A stretch of 64,000 nt of DNA from Streptomyces indicus (GCF_900100315.1 NZ_FNFF01000014.1:124001-188000), one strand, 5' to 3'; positions 49,889-59,001 are shown, counted from the first letter of the stretch. Made by a program: numbers and translations. Notes: generated by a model from the sequence alone, not told the origin.

Positions 49889-50673
49889 GCACGGCTGCTT
49901 CCACCGCTTACGAAGCCCACTTCAAGGTCTGGCGCGGCGACACCGACGGCGGGGGTCTGGAGGACTTCGAGGTCGAGGTCAACGACGGTGAGGTCGTGCT
50001 CGACATCATCCACCGGCTCCAGGCCACGCAGGCGCCCGATCTCGCCGTGCGCTGGAACTGCAAGGCCGGCAAGTGCGGGTCCTGTTCGGCGGAGATCAAC
50101 GGGCGGCCGCGGCTGATGTGCATGACGCGGATGTCCACGTTCTCGCGCGAGGAGACCATCACCGTGACGCCGTTGCGGGCGTTCCCGGTGGTGCGTGATC
50201 TCGTGACGGACGTCGGGTTCAACTACACCAAGGCCCGCGAGGTCCCCTCCTTCGTACCGCCGCAGGGGCTCGGGCCCGGTGAGTACCGGATGATGCAGGA
50301 GGACGTGGACCGCTCGCAGGAGTTCCGCAAGTGCATCGAGTGCTTCCTGTGCCAGGACACCTGCCATGTGGTGCGCGACCACGAGGAGAACAAGGGCGCC
50401 TTCGCGGGCCCGCGCTTCCTGATGCGGGTCGCCGAGCTCGACATGCATCCGCTCGACGAGGCCGCCGAGCAGGGGCTCGACCGCAAGCGGACCGCGCAGG
50501 ACGAGCACGGGCTCGGCTACTGCAACATCACCAAGTGCTGCACCGAGGTCTGCCCCGAGGGCATCAAGATCACGGACAATGCGCTGATCCCGCTCAAGGA
50601 GCGGGCGGTGGACCGGAAGTACGACCCGTTGGTGTGGCTGGGGAACAAGATCCGGCGGCGTACGGAGTCCTGA
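49885..50673 (+). CDS. sdhB: Succinate dehydrogenase iron-sulfur subunit, Sdh1-type
   Basis: 262 aa. 2Fe-2S ligands Cys59, Cys64, Cys67, Cys79 (NCKAGKCGSC ... LMC). The 4Fe-4S motif is CIECFLCQDTC (Cys150, 153, 156, 160) and the second set is CNITKCCTEVCP (Cys213, 218, 219, 223), giving the usual 3Fe-4S cluster with the shared later cysteine. The ATG overlaps the sdhA stop by four bases. It links flavin to the quinone site in SdhC. Confidence 0.95.
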   Translation: MSTAASTAYEAHFKVWRGDTDGGGLEDFEVEVNDGEVVLDIIHRLQATQAPDLAVRWNCKAGKCGSCSAEINGRPRLMCMTRMSTFSREETITVTPLRAFPVVRDLVTDVGFNYTKAREVPSFVPPQGLGPGEYRMMQEDVDRSQEFRKCIECFLCQDTCHVVRDHEENKGAFAGPRFLMRVAELDMHPLDEAAEQGLDRKRTAQDEHGLGYCNITKCCTEVCPEGIKITDNALIPLKERAVDRKYDPLVWLGNKIRRRTES

Positions 50674-50680
50674 ACGCGCT

Positions 50681-50712
50681 CGGGCCCCGGTCACCGGAGT
50701 GACCGGGGCCCG
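50681..50712. terminator. Terminator of the sdh operon
   Basis: A perfect 14-bp inverted repeat (50681-50694 and 50699-50712) with a 4-base loop starts 7 bases past the sdhB stop, and can also serve the convergent gene at 50726. Confidence 0.9.
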
Positions 50713-50725
50713 GATGCGTCGCGGG

Positions 50726-51229
50726 TCAGGAGGCCAGCTTGTTCTGGCAGTTGACCAGGCGGGTCTTCGCGGTCCTCAGGAGCTTGTGGGTCTTCGCGCG
50801 GTCCGCGGCGAGCTCCTCGTCGGGCTCGAACGCACGCCACGCGTTGTAGGCCGCGCGCTCCTTGTCCCGGGCCTTCGCCAGGTCCTTGCGCAGGTCCTCG
50901 CGCTGCTCCAGCAGCTTCGCGTACTCCGCGCTCTCCGGCTCGGCGTAGTGGAGCTCCTCCTCGACATCGCCGATCGTGTCCATGATCCAGTCGGCTTCGC
51001 CGGTGGCCTCGGACATCACGTCGTACAGCTCGTCGGACTTCGCCTGCTCCGCCGCGAACTTCGCGTCGAGCTCGTCGGCCTTCTCCTGGTGGCGGTTGAC
51101 CGTCTTCTGATAGGCGTTGCAGTTCTTGGGCTTCGGGGCCGCGTCCGCGTGGGCGAGCGAGGCGGGCAGGACGAGGGCGAGGAAGGACGCGGCGACGACG
51201 GCCGCGCGGATGCCGTGGCGGTGGGCCAT
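50726..51229 (-). CDS. Secreted coiled-coil protein, hypothetical
   Basis: 167 aa from ATG 51229; the ribosome site is weak. The signal peptide MAHRHGIRAAVVAASFLALV ends near ASLAHADA. The mature part is almost wholly charged helix (KADELDAKFAAEQAKSDELY, then LLEQREDLRKDLAKARDKER), with two cysteines near the ends that could form a disulphide. No enzyme motif. The frame stays open far upstream, but that part overlaps repeats and has no coding character. Likely exported and wall-associated. Confidence 0.78.
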   Translation of the reverse strand: MAHRHGIRAAVVAASFLALVLPASLAHADAAPKPKNCNAYQKTVNRHQEKADELDAKFAAEQAKSDELYDVMSEATGEADWIMDTIGDVEEELHYAEPESAEYAKLLEQREDLRKDLAKARDKERAAYNAWRAFEPDEELAADRAKTHKLLRTAKTRLVNCQNKLAS

Positions 51230-51332
51230 GGGGGAAGAACACCTCGGGGTGCTGGGGGGCGGGGTCGCGGCCATCCATGCCACCCGCCGTGTCCGGCCAC
51301 ACGGGCGATGGCTGCGCGTCACACGTATGTCA

Positions 51333-51440
51333 GACGCGAGGTCCCCGTGGGACGCGAGGCCCGGTCCCCGTGGGACGCGAGGCCCGGCCCCTGTCGGGCG
51401 CGAGGCCCGGCCCCCGTCGGACGCAAGGCCCGGTCGCGAC
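51333..51440. repeat. Tandem 22-24 bp repeats upstream of the TPM-domain gene
   Basis: Four to five head-to-tail units of the type gacgcgaggcccggccccgt, with period varying from about 18 to 24 bases, end 29 bases before the TPM gene start. They lie in the divergent gap 51230-51469 and may span promoter elements of either gene. Unit divergence is modest, so the expansion is fairly recent. Confidence 0.75.
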
Positions 51441-51469
51441 CCCGCATAACGGGACATACGCTCACGTAT

Positions 51470-53581
51470 GTGACGCCAACCCGCGATCGCTCGCTGCCCC
51501 ACATAGCCGCGCGGGCGCTGCTCGCCGCCCTGTTCGTGGTGGCGCTGCCCCTGCTGCTCGCCGGGCCCGTACGGGCCGAGGGCCCGATCACGCTGTCCAG
51601 GAACGGGCAGATCACCGACAAGGTGGGCGCGCTCGGCGACCGCGGGGGTGAGGTGACCCAGGCGCTCGACCGGCTCTACGACGACCGCGGGGTGCAGCTG
51701 TTCGTCGCGTACGTGCGGGACTTCTCCGGGCAGAGCGCGAAGAGCTGGGCGAACAGCACCGCCGAGCGCAACGGGCTCGGCCTCGACGACATCCTGCTCG
51801 CGGTGGCCACGCACGACCGGCAGTACGCGTACTCGGTCGACCAGGACTCAAGGCTGAGCGAGGCCCAGCTCCAGGAAGTGGCCTCGAAGGCGATCGAGCC
51901 GGCGCTGCGGCAGAACGACTGGGCGGGGGCCGCGATCGGCGCCGCGGACGGCTACAACGCGGTCATCGCAGGTCAGCCCGTGCCCACCCCCGCCATCACA
52001 CCGGGCGACCCGGACCCGGGTGCCGCCGAGGAGCACGGGCCCGCGACCGGGGACTACGTGCTGCCGGTGGTCGCGGTCGGCAGCGCGGGGGCGCTCGCGG
52101 CGTACGCGTACGCACGGAGCAAGCGGAAGAAGAACGGCGGCGCCGCGTCCGGAGGTGCGGCGGGCTGGGGGCAGGGCGGTGGCGGGCCTGCGCCCACGCC
52201 GCTGCCGGAGCTGGACAAGCGGGCACGGCTGCTGCTCGTGGAGACCGATGACGCCGTGCGCACCTCCACGGAGGAACTCGGCTTCGCCGCCGCCCAGTTC
52301 GGCGAGGACGCCGTCAAGCGCTTCCAGGACTCGGTGACGTACGCGAAGAGCGAGCTGACCGCGGCCTTCAAGCTGCGCCAGCAGCTGGACGACGCGTTCC
52401 CCGAGGACGACGCGACCAAGCGGCGGATGCTGAACGAGATCGTCTCGCGCTGCACCGAGGCGAACCGGCGGCTCGACGCCGAGACTGCCGACTTCGACCG
52501 GCTGCGCGCCCTGGAGCAGAACGCACCGGAGGCGCTGACGCTGGCCGAGGGGAAGTTCCGCGAGGTCAGCGCGCGCACGACGGCGGCCGGCGGGACGTAC
52601 ACGACGCTCACGACGCGCTATGCGGACTCCGCCGCCGCGCCCGTGAGCGGGCACATCGAGGAGGCCAAGAAGCGGCTGCTCTTCGCCACCGAGAACCTCA
52701 ACCAGGCCCGCCAGTCCCTGGACGCGGGCGAGAAGGGCCCCGCGGCCGTGCATCTGCGGGCCGCCGAAGGCGCCGTGGACCAGGCGAGCACGCTCGTGGA
52801 CGGGGTGGAGCGGCTCGCGGCCGAGCTCTCCCAGGCGGAGGCCAAGCTGCCCGGTGCGCTGACCGAGACCGAGACCGATCTTGCCGATGCGCGCGGGCTG
52901 CTCAAGGGCACGGCGGACGGGACCTCGACGGCCGACCTCCAGGGGCGGATCGCGCGGGCCGAGTCGGTGCTCCAGGACGTGCGGGGTGCGACGGCCGGCG
53001 GGCGGTACGACCCGATCGACGCGCTGCGGCGGATCGAGGAGGCCGACGCCGCGCTCGACGAGGCGCTGGCCGGGGCGCGCGAGCGCGAGGTGGCCGACCG
53101 GCGGGCGCGCGGGCTGCTCGACCAGACGCTGCTCACGGCGCGCAGCGCGGTCAGCGCGGCCGCCGACTACATCACCACGCACCGCGGCGGCGTGGGCAGC
53201 GAGGCACGGACCCGGCTCGCGGAGGCCCAGCGGCATCTCGCCCAGGCCGAAGCGCTCGCGGCCACCGACGCCTCGGGTGCGCTGGCGCGGGCGCAGCAGG
53301 CGGACTCGATGGCGCGCGAGGCGCAGCAGCTGGCCGAGCGCGACGTGCGCTCCTTCGACCCGTACGGCGGACAGCTCGGCGGGCGTCCCCGTTCGGGCGG
53401 GACGGGCGGCGCGGTGCTCGGCGGGATCATCCTCGGCGAGGTGCTGGGCGGGCTGGGGCGCGGGATGGGCGGCGGCTTCGGGGGCGGGTACGGCGGCCGC
53501 GGCGGCGGGGGCTTCGGCGGTCCGGGGAGCTTCGGCGGGGGCGGGACGCGGGGGCGGATGGGTGGTGGAGGGCGCTTCTGA
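51470..53581 (+). CDS. TPM-domain membrane protein with long coiled coil
   Basis: 703 aa from GTG 51470 (weak ribosome site; the frame upstream is open but lies in repeats). Signal peptide ARALLAALFVVALPLLLAGP. The TPM domain (residues about 40-160) reads RLYDDRGVQLFVAYVRDFSG then LDDILLAVATHDRQYAYSVD. One membrane helix (YVLPVVAVGSAGALAAYAYA) separates it from about 400 residues of cytoplasmic coiled coil and a Gly-rich tail (GGGFGGGYGGRGGGGFGG). TPM proteins work at the envelope in photosystem repair or stress. PspA follows 82 bases later, and the pair is known in Streptomyces. Confidence 0.88.
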   Translation: MTPTRDRSLPHIAARALLAALFVVALPLLLAGPVRAEGPITLSRNGQITDKVGALGDRGGEVTQALDRLYDDRGVQLFVAYVRDFSGQSAKSWANSTAERNGLGLDDILLAVATHDRQYAYSVDQDSRLSEAQLQEVASKAIEPALRQNDWAGAAIGAADGYNAVIAGQPVPTPAITPGDPDPGAAEEHGPATGDYVLPVVAVGSAGALAAYAYARSKRKKNGGAASGGAAGWGQGGGGPAPTPLPELDKRARLLLVETDDAVRTSTEELGFAAAQFGEDAVKRFQDSVTYAKSELTAAFKLRQQLDDAFPEDDATKRRMLNEIVSRCTEANRRLDAETADFDRLRALEQNAPEALTLAEGKFREVSARTTAAGGTYTTLTTRYADSAAAPVSGHIEEAKKRLLFATENLNQARQSLDAGEKGPAAVHLRAAEGAVDQASTLVDGVERLAAELSQAEAKLPGALTETETDLADARGLLKGTADGTSTADLQGRIARAESVLQDVRGATAGGRYDPIDALRRIEEADAALDEALAGAREREVADRRARGLLDQTLLTARSAVSAAADYITTHRGGVGSEARTRLAEAQRHLAQAEALAATDASGALARAQQADSMAREAQQLAERDVRSFDPYGGQLGGRPRSGGTGGAVLGGIILGEVLGGLGRGMGGGFGGGYGGRGGGGFGGPGSFGGGGTRGRMGGGGRF

Positions 53582-53663
53582 CCAAGGCTCGGGCGTACGG
53601 CGGTCCGTGGGGCCTGTCGTACGCGGTCCGTAACTCACGTACGCGTAAAGGAAGTTCACCGCG

Positions 53664-54377
53664 ATGACGAAGCAGACCATCCTGGGCCGTGTCGCCCAGC
53701 TCGCGAAGGCCAACATCAACGCGCTGCTCGACCAGGCCGAGGATCCGCAGAAGATGCTCGACCAGCTGATCCGCGACTACACCAACAACATCCGCGAGGC
53801 GGAGGAGGCGGTGTCGACCACGATCGGCAATCTGCGGCTCCTCGAGGCCGACCACAAGGAGGACGTGGACGCGGCCGGCGAGTGGGGCGGCAAGGCGCTC
53901 GCGGCCAGCAAGAAGGCCGACCAGCTGCGCTCCGGCGGGGATGCGGCCGGCGCGGACAAGTTTGACGCGCTCGCGAAGGTGGCGCTCGGGCGGCAGTTGC
54001 AGTCCGAGAAGGAGGCGAAGGACGCCGAGCCGACCATCGCCGCGCAGACCGAGGTGGTCGAGAAGCTGAAGTCGGGCCTGGACCAGATGAAGCTCAAGCT
54101 GAGCGAACTCCAGTCCAAGCGCGACCAGTTGGTGGCACGCGCCAAGACGGCCCAGGCGCAGAACCAGATGATGGACGCGGCCCAGAACATCAACGTACTC
54201 GACCCGACGAGCGAGCTGTCGCGCTTCGAGGAGAAGGTACGCCGGGAGGAGGCCCGCGCCCTCGGCAAGCAGGAGCTCGCGGAGTCCTCCCTGGACGCCC
54301 AGTTCGAGCAGCTCGACTCGATGGGCGACCAGGCGGAGATCGAGGCGCGGCTTGCGGCGATGAAGGCTACGTCCTGA
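53664..54377 (+). CDS. pspA: PspA/IM30 envelope-stress protein
   Basis: 237 aa, no signal peptide. It is almost wholly coiled coil. It starts TKQTILGRVAQLAKANINAL and has EDPQKMLDQLIRDYTNNIRE, both family landmarks. PspA oligomerises on damaged inner membrane and supports secretion and proton-motive force. ATG behind AAGGAAG. It is probably co-transcribed with the TPM gene, whose cytoplasmic coiled coil may recruit it (inference). Confidence 0.94.
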   Translation: MTKQTILGRVAQLAKANINALLDQAEDPQKMLDQLIRDYTNNIREAEEAVSTTIGNLRLLEADHKEDVDAAGEWGGKALAASKKADQLRSGGDAAGADKFDALAKVALGRQLQSEKEAKDAEPTIAAQTEVVEKLKSGLDQMKLKLSELQSKRDQLVARAKTAQAQNQMMDAAQNINVLDPTSELSRFEEKVRREEARALGKQELAESSLDAQFEQLDSMGDQAEIEARLAAMKATS

Positions 54378-54433
54378 GCGGACCGGCCGGTGATCGCACG
54401 TCCCGGCCGGTGATCGCACGTCCCGGCGGCCGG

Positions 54434-54919
54434 TCAGGTGTCCGAGCGCCGGCCCAGGACGCTGTGCAGCACGAGGCCTGCGTGGGCGTCGTCGGCGCCC
54501 GGCCCGCGGCGCGTCAGCTCCACGAGCCGCGCCCGGAGGCCGGCCGCCGGCTCCCCCAGCACGATGGCGCTGAGCACCAGTTCGAGCATGACGCAGTCGT
54601 AGGCGTCGTCGGTGCACCGGTAGATCTCGGCGTCCCGTTCCACCAGGGCGGCGGTGATCCGCCGCCCGCCGTCCCCGGTCGGCGTGAAGGTCGCCTCGTA
54701 GACCCCGTAACCGGTCCAGCTGCGGTGGAGGAAGACGGTCCCGCCCTCGCAGAAGACGTTCCACTTCTCGTCCATGTCCCGCGCGGCGTAACCGCGCCGG
54801 ATCCGCTCCCAGTCCTCCTCCGACCAGAGACGCTGCGGCAGCTGTGACAGCGGCTGCGGAACGGATATCGGCTTCAGGCGACGGAAGGCGGACCGCGTCA
54901 CGGGGGCATCGGCAGACAT
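54434..54919 (-). CDS. Conserved hypothetical protein
   Basis: 161 aa from ATG 54919; the ribosome site is weak and an earlier in-frame start at 54970 is possible. The sequence LWSEEDWERIRRGYAARDMD and KWNVFCEGGTVFLHRSWTGY suggest a compact alpha/beta protein, and similar proteins occur in Streptomyces without known function. It is soluble, without signal or metal motif. It is convergent with pspA (56 bases apart) and lies just downstream of the PP2C phosphatase gene, in the same direction. Confidence 0.75.
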   Translation of the reverse strand: MSADAPVTRSAFRRLKPISVPQPLSQLPQRLWSEEDWERIRRGYAARDMDEKWNVFCEGGTVFLHRSWTGYGVYEATFTPTGDGGRRITAALVERDAEIYRCTDDAYDCVMLELVLSAIVLGEPAAGLRARLVELTRRGPGADDAHAGLVLHSVLGRRSDT

Positions 54920-54973
54920 GGAGGCATCGTATGGACGAGGTCGAGCCCGGTGTGAGCAGGCCCCGGTCACCGG

Positions 54974-57574
54974 TCAGAACATGCTCAACAGCGCATCCAC
55001 CGAAGGCTCCGACGGGGACTCCCCGTCCGGCAGCGGCAGTTCGAACCACACCGTTTTGCCGCGCGGGGTGCGGCGGGCCCCCCAGGACGCGCTGAGCAGG
55101 CCGACCAGTTGCAGGCCGCGGCCGCCCTCGTCGGTGTCGCGCGCCCTGCGGCGGCGCGGCTGGACGAGCCCCGCGTCCCAGACCTCGCACACCAGGGTGC
55201 GGTCGAGCAACAGGCGGAGCCGGATCTCGCCCTCTCCGTAGCGCAGCGCGTTCGTGACCAGTTCGCTGACCAGGAGTTCTGTCGTGTCGACGAGGGCGTC
55301 CAGGTCCCACGAGGCCAGCTGGGCGCGGGCCAGTTCGCGGGCGCGGCCCACCGAGCGGGCCTCGCGCGGCAGGGTCCAGTCGCCGACGGCCTCGCGGGGC
55401 AGGCCCTGGACGCGGGCCATGAGCAGCGCGATGTCGTCCTCGCCGTGGCGGGTGTCGAGGGTGCCCAGTACGTGGTCGCAGACGTCCTCGAGGGGGCGGG
55501 CCGGGTCGGTGAGGGCCGAGCGGAAGGCGCGCAGGCCCTCGTCGAGCGGGTGGTCGCGGGACTCGACCAGGCCGTCGGTGTAGAGCGCGAGCAACGCCCC
55601 TTCCGGGAGCTGGACTTCGACCTCCTCGAAGGGTTCGCCGCCGACGCCGAGCGGCATGCCCGGGGGCACGTCGAGCATCAGGGCCTCCTCGCCCGGCTCG
55701 ACGAGGACGGGCGGCAGATGGCCGGCGTTGGCGAAGGTGCAGCGGCGGGTGACCGGGTCGTACACCGCGTAGACGCAGGTCGCGAGGTAGACCTCGGAGG
55801 GGTCGATGTCGCGGCCCTGGAGCGCGCGCCGGGTGGACTGCGGCGAGTGCGGGTGCTGGCCCCACGGGGTGGGTGAGCCGAGGCCGCGGGCGATCTCGTC
55901 GAGGGCGGCGAGCACCTCGGCCGGTTCGAGGTCGAGCAGCGCCAACGTCCGTACGGCCGTACGGAGTTCACCCATCGCCACGGCGGCGCGCAGGCCGCGG
56001 CCCATCACGTCGCCGACGACGAGGGCCGTGCGGTGGCCCGGCAGCTCGATCACGTCGAACCAGTCGCCGCCGACCTCGGTGGCCGCGTTGCCCGGCAGGT
56101 AGCGGCAGGCGATGTCGAGGCCCGCGGCCTCGGGGTCGCCGGGCGGGAGCAGGGAGCGCTGGAGGATCAGGGCGCGTTCGTGCTCGCGGCGGTACAGGCG
56201 CGCATTGTCGATACAGACCGCGGCGCGGGCGGCGAGCTCGACGGCCAGGGTGCGGTCGCGCTCCGAGAAGGGCTCGCTGCCCATGGTGCGCGAGAAGCGG
56301 ACCAGGCCCACGACGGTGTCGTGCGCGACCATCGGCACGGCGAGCGTGGAGCGCACCATGCCGCCTTCCGTGCGCGGGATGGTGACGGGCCGTGCGGTGC
56401 GCAGGGCGTCGGCGCAGGGCGAGTTGAAGGCGTAGCGGTGCAGGGAGCCGACGGCGACGGGCTCGCCGCAGTCGTCCAGCGGGCCGTCCGACACCGCGCT
56501 GGAGAAGGCGACCCGGCGCAGCTCGGCGCTGCCGTCCGCCAGGCCGGGCGGGGTCTCGTCCCCGTCGAGGAGCCCCTGGTAGAGGTCGACGGAGGCGAAG
56601 TCGCAGAACACGGGGACGGTCACGTCGAGCAGTTCGCGTGCGGTGGTCTCCAAGTCCAGGGAGTTGCCGATCCGGGACCCGGCTTCGTTCAGGAGCGCGA
56701 GGTTGCGGCGGGACTGGGCGGCCTCGCGGGCGGCGGCGTGGCGGCGGGTGACATCGGTGCCGAGGCCGGCGACGCCGATGGGGCGGCCCGTGCCGCTGTG
56801 GACGCGGTAGAGGTTGATGGACCAGTGGCGGCGGTCGCTGGACCCGGGCGCGGGGCCCACGATCTGCATGTCGGTGACGGATTCGCCGGTCTCCAGGACC
56901 CGCTTGAGCGCGGCGGCCATCCGGTCGGCCTCGCCGCGCGGCAGGTAGTCGTGGACGGTGCGGCCGCGGTGGTCGTCGGCGCTGCCGCCGAAGACGGAGG
57001 CGAAGCGCTTGTTGGCACGCTGCACGCGTAGATCCGTGCCGAACAGCAGGAATCCGAAAGGCGATTGGCCGAAAATGGCCTGCGAGGCGGCGAGGTCGGT
57101 CTCGATCCGCCGCAAGGCGCGCACATCGACGACGATGCAGACCGCGCCCCGCTCCCCCTGCTCGGTCTCGGTGGGCATCACATAGACCTCGGCCACCCCG
57201 TCGAGCGAGCCGTCCTCGGCCATACGGAACGGGACGATGCCCGTCCACTCCTTGCCGTCGAGGATCTCGGCCACTCTGCGGTGGCCCACGTCGCGCAGGC
57301 CCGCGGGCACGAAGGCGTCGATCGGGTCCTTGCCCACCGCTTCGGCGGCCGTGACGTGGAAGAGCTGCTCGGCGCGGAGCGACCACTGGTCGATCCGGCC
57401 GTCGGCGCCGAGGGAGAAGGAGGCGACCTTGATGTAGTCGTAGATGGAACCCGGCGGGCTCGCCTGCCACAGGATGTCGGCTGCGCCCCGCGCGGCGGTC
57501 GGCTCCCGCCCGTCCTCGCGCCCGTGCCCCTCGGGCTGCTCGGGCTCAGACGCCCCGGCTGGTATCTCGCTCAC
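54974..57574 (-). CDS. PAS-PAS-GAF-PP2C phosphatase with C-terminal anti-sigma-type ATPase domain
   Basis: 866 aa. GTG at 57574 behind GGAGGGG. Two PAS-like domains (about 30-270), a GAF domain (about 295-450), an SpoIIE-type PP2C domain with VGGDWFDVIEL, VGDVMGRGLRAA, FANAGHLPPVLV and HGEDDIALLMARV, then a HATPase domain with N box ELVTNALRYGEGE and G box DEGGRGLQLVGLL. Such proteins dephosphorylate anti-anti-sigma factors and can act as kinase of the same partner, so one protein could set both directions of the switch. No anti-anti-sigma gene is in the window. Cytosolic. Confidence 0.92.
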   Translation of the reverse strand: MSEIPAGASEPEQPEGHGREDGREPTAARGAADILWQASPPGSIYDYIKVASFSLGADGRIDQWSLRAEQLFHVTAAEAVGKDPIDAFVPAGLRDVGHRRVAEILDGKEWTGIVPFRMAEDGSLDGVAEVYVMPTETEQGERGAVCIVVDVRALRRIETDLAASQAIFGQSPFGFLLFGTDLRVQRANKRFASVFGGSADDHRGRTVHDYLPRGEADRMAAALKRVLETGESVTDMQIVGPAPGSSDRRHWSINLYRVHSGTGRPIGVAGLGTDVTRRHAAAREAAQSRRNLALLNEAGSRIGNSLDLETTARELLDVTVPVFCDFASVDLYQGLLDGDETPPGLADGSAELRRVAFSSAVSDGPLDDCGEPVAVGSLHRYAFNSPCADALRTARPVTIPRTEGGMVRSTLAVPMVAHDTVVGLVRFSRTMGSEPFSERDRTLAVELAARAAVCIDNARLYRREHERALILQRSLLPPGDPEAAGLDIACRYLPGNAATEVGGDWFDVIELPGHRTALVVGDVMGRGLRAAVAMGELRTAVRTLALLDLEPAEVLAALDEIARGLGSPTPWGQHPHSPQSTRRALQGRDIDPSEVYLATCVYAVYDPVTRRCTFANAGHLPPVLVEPGEEALMLDVPPGMPLGVGGEPFEEVEVQLPEGALLALYTDGLVESRDHPLDEGLRAFRSALTDPARPLEDVCDHVLGTLDTRHGEDDIALLMARVQGLPREAVGDWTLPREARSVGRARELARAQLASWDLDALVDTTELLVSELVTNALRYGEGEIRLRLLLDRTLVCEVWDAGLVQPRRRRARDTDEGGRGLQLVGLLSASWGARRTPRGKTVWFELPLPDGESPSEPSVDALLSMF

Positions 57575-57774
57575 GCGACCGTCCCCTCCAGCTCGCCGTC
57601 ATGGACCGGACCTCTCGACGGCTTGCCCGCAGTATCCAGCACTACGGCCGCACGCAACACTGCGTTCACAGCTCCCTCGCGATACGACCGTTTCTGGCCA
57701 GGTCCACGCCGCGTCGCAGGGAGATCGGCTCTAGTTCACCTTCTAACCAAGCGGAGGGTGCCTCTAACCCCGGA

Positions 57775-58236
57775 CTAGACGGGAAGCGTCAGCTCGAACC
57801 ACACCGTCTTGCCCGCATGTCCCTGCCGCGTCCCCCAGCGGCTGGCCGAGCAGGCGACAAGCTGCAGGCCACGGCCCCCTTCGTCGTCGAGGCTCGCCTT
57901 CCGCTCCAGGGGCGGGTCCGGCAGCGGGTCGGAGACCTCGACCCGGAGTACGCCGGGTGCGTCCACGGGGCGCACGAGGCGGACGCCGATCGGGCCCGAC
58001 GCGTACCGCAAGGAATTGGTCACGAGCTCGCTGACGAGGAGCACCGTGACATCACCGAGCGTCGTGAGGCCCCAGTGCGCCAGCTGCTTGCGGACGACGG
58101 CGCGTGCGGTGCGGACGGCGGTGGGATCGGCGGGGAAGGTCCACTCGGCGCGGTCGCCTTCGGTCTCGATCACGCCGATCACTTCCCGGAGCGAGGACCC
58201 GGATCCTCTGTCCGGTTTCATGGGGTTAATCAGCAC
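57775..58236 (-). CDS. RsbW/anti-sigma-type ATP-binding protein
   Basis: 153 aa from GTG 58236; ATG 58221 is an equal alternative and neither has a strong ribosome site. A single HATPase domain with N box ELVTNSLRYA and DEGGRGLQLVACSASRWGTR near the C terminus. It is closely similar to the C-terminal domain of the neighbouring PP2C protein (both end with GKTVWFEL then Pro), so one probably arose from the other. It probably binds a phosphorylatable partner such as an STAS protein. It is 200 bases upstream of the phosphatase gene and reads the same way. Confidence 0.88.
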   Translation of the reverse strand: MLINPMKPDRGSGSSLREVIGVIETEGDRAEWTFPADPTAVRTARAVVRKQLAHWGLTTLGDVTVLLVSELVTNSLRYASGPIGVRLVRPVDAPGVLRVEVSDPLPDPPLERKASLDDEGGRGLQLVACSASRWGTRQGHAGKTVWFELTLPV

Positions 58237-58382
58237 ATACCCGATATCACGGGGCGCCTACCGCCCACGTCGGCGCACTGTGGCACAAACGGCGTAGGAG
58301 GGTGCGCGCCAGCTGGGGTTTCGCCTCACGAGCCCCCCATTTCGGGGGTGGACCAGCAGGGGGACGCGCGCCGCTTCCGCTG

Positions 58383-58781
58383 CTACGGATGGGGGCGCCG
58401 GGCCGCCTCCAGGACCGCGGGACGGTCCTGATCCAGCCAGTCGACCGCGTCCAGCTCGCCGGGGCCCAGCCAGCGCAGGGCGTCGTGGTCCTCCAGCGGG
58501 GCGGGCTCGCCGCGCAGCAGCTTCGCGGACCAGACCTGGAGGACGTATCCGGGGCGGCCCAGCGGCCACTCACCGGGGATGCGCTCGACGGCTTCGGCCT
58601 CGATGCCGAGCTCCTCGCGCAGTTCTCGTACGAGCGCCTCCTCGGGGCGCTCACCCTCCTCGACCTTGCCGCCGGGGAGCTCCCAGCGGCCCGCGAGCTC
58701 CGGCGGGGCGCTGCGCCGCGCCGCGAGCATGCGCCCCTCGTGCCACAGGGCGGCGCCGACCACCACGATCCGTTCGTTCAT
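58383..58781 (-). CDS. Nudix hydrolase, MutT-like
   Basis: 132 aa from ATG 58781. The Nudix box is complete: GGKVEEGERPEEALVREL followed by REELGIE. The segment RWELPGGKVE and the short length resemble 8-oxo-dGTP diphosphatase MutT, which removes oxidised nucleotides. Specificity within Nudix proteins cannot be set from motif alone. The frame is open upstream but overlaps the next small gene. Neighbour to a SPOR-like small gene. Confidence 0.9.
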   Translation of the reverse strand: MNERIVVVGAALWHEGRMLAARRSAPPELAGRWELPGGKVEEGERPEEALVRELREELGIEAEAVERIPGEWPLGRPGYVLQVWSAKLLRGEPAPLEDHDALRWLGPGELDAVDWLDQDRPAVLEAARRPHP

Positions 58782-58821
58782 GCGCCGGAGCCTACGGGGC
58801 CGTGCAGGCCGGGCGAGATCG

Positions 58822-59001
58822 TCAGCCCGCGCGGCGGTCCAGGCGCTCGACCCAGTAGAGCTGCTTGTGGCCGCGCTCCTCCAGGCCGGCGACGACCTTC
58901 TCGGCTTCCGCCCTGGTCGCGTACCTGCCGACGCGGTAGCGGTTGCCGTTGTCGTCCTGCCGTATGACATGCCAAGGAAGCGTGGGAGTGCTGTCGTTCA
59001 C
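58822..59001 (-). CDS. Small SPOR-domain-like protein
   Basis: 59 aa from GTG 59001 (GGGGCGGG upstream), ending TGA 58822. The sequence begins NDSTPTLPWHVIRQDDNGNR, continues YRVGRYATRAEAEKVVAGLE, and ends GHKQLYWVERLDRRAG. The order of beta strand, helix and strand with YRVGRYATRAEAEKVV is that of a SPOR-type repeat; many Streptomyces carry this stand-alone form. There is no signal peptide, so peptidoglycan binding is not assured. The next 229 bases (59002-59230) show no gene. Confidence 0.8.
   Translation of the reverse strand: MNDSTPTLPWHVIRQDDNGNRYRVGRYATRAEAEKVVAGLEERGHKQLYWVERLDRRAG

Noticed and set aside
50726..51814. Extension of the secreted coiled-coil protein to 362 residues
   Set aside because: The extra N-terminal part runs through tandem repeats and over the TPM gene start on the other strand, and would bury the clear signal peptide.
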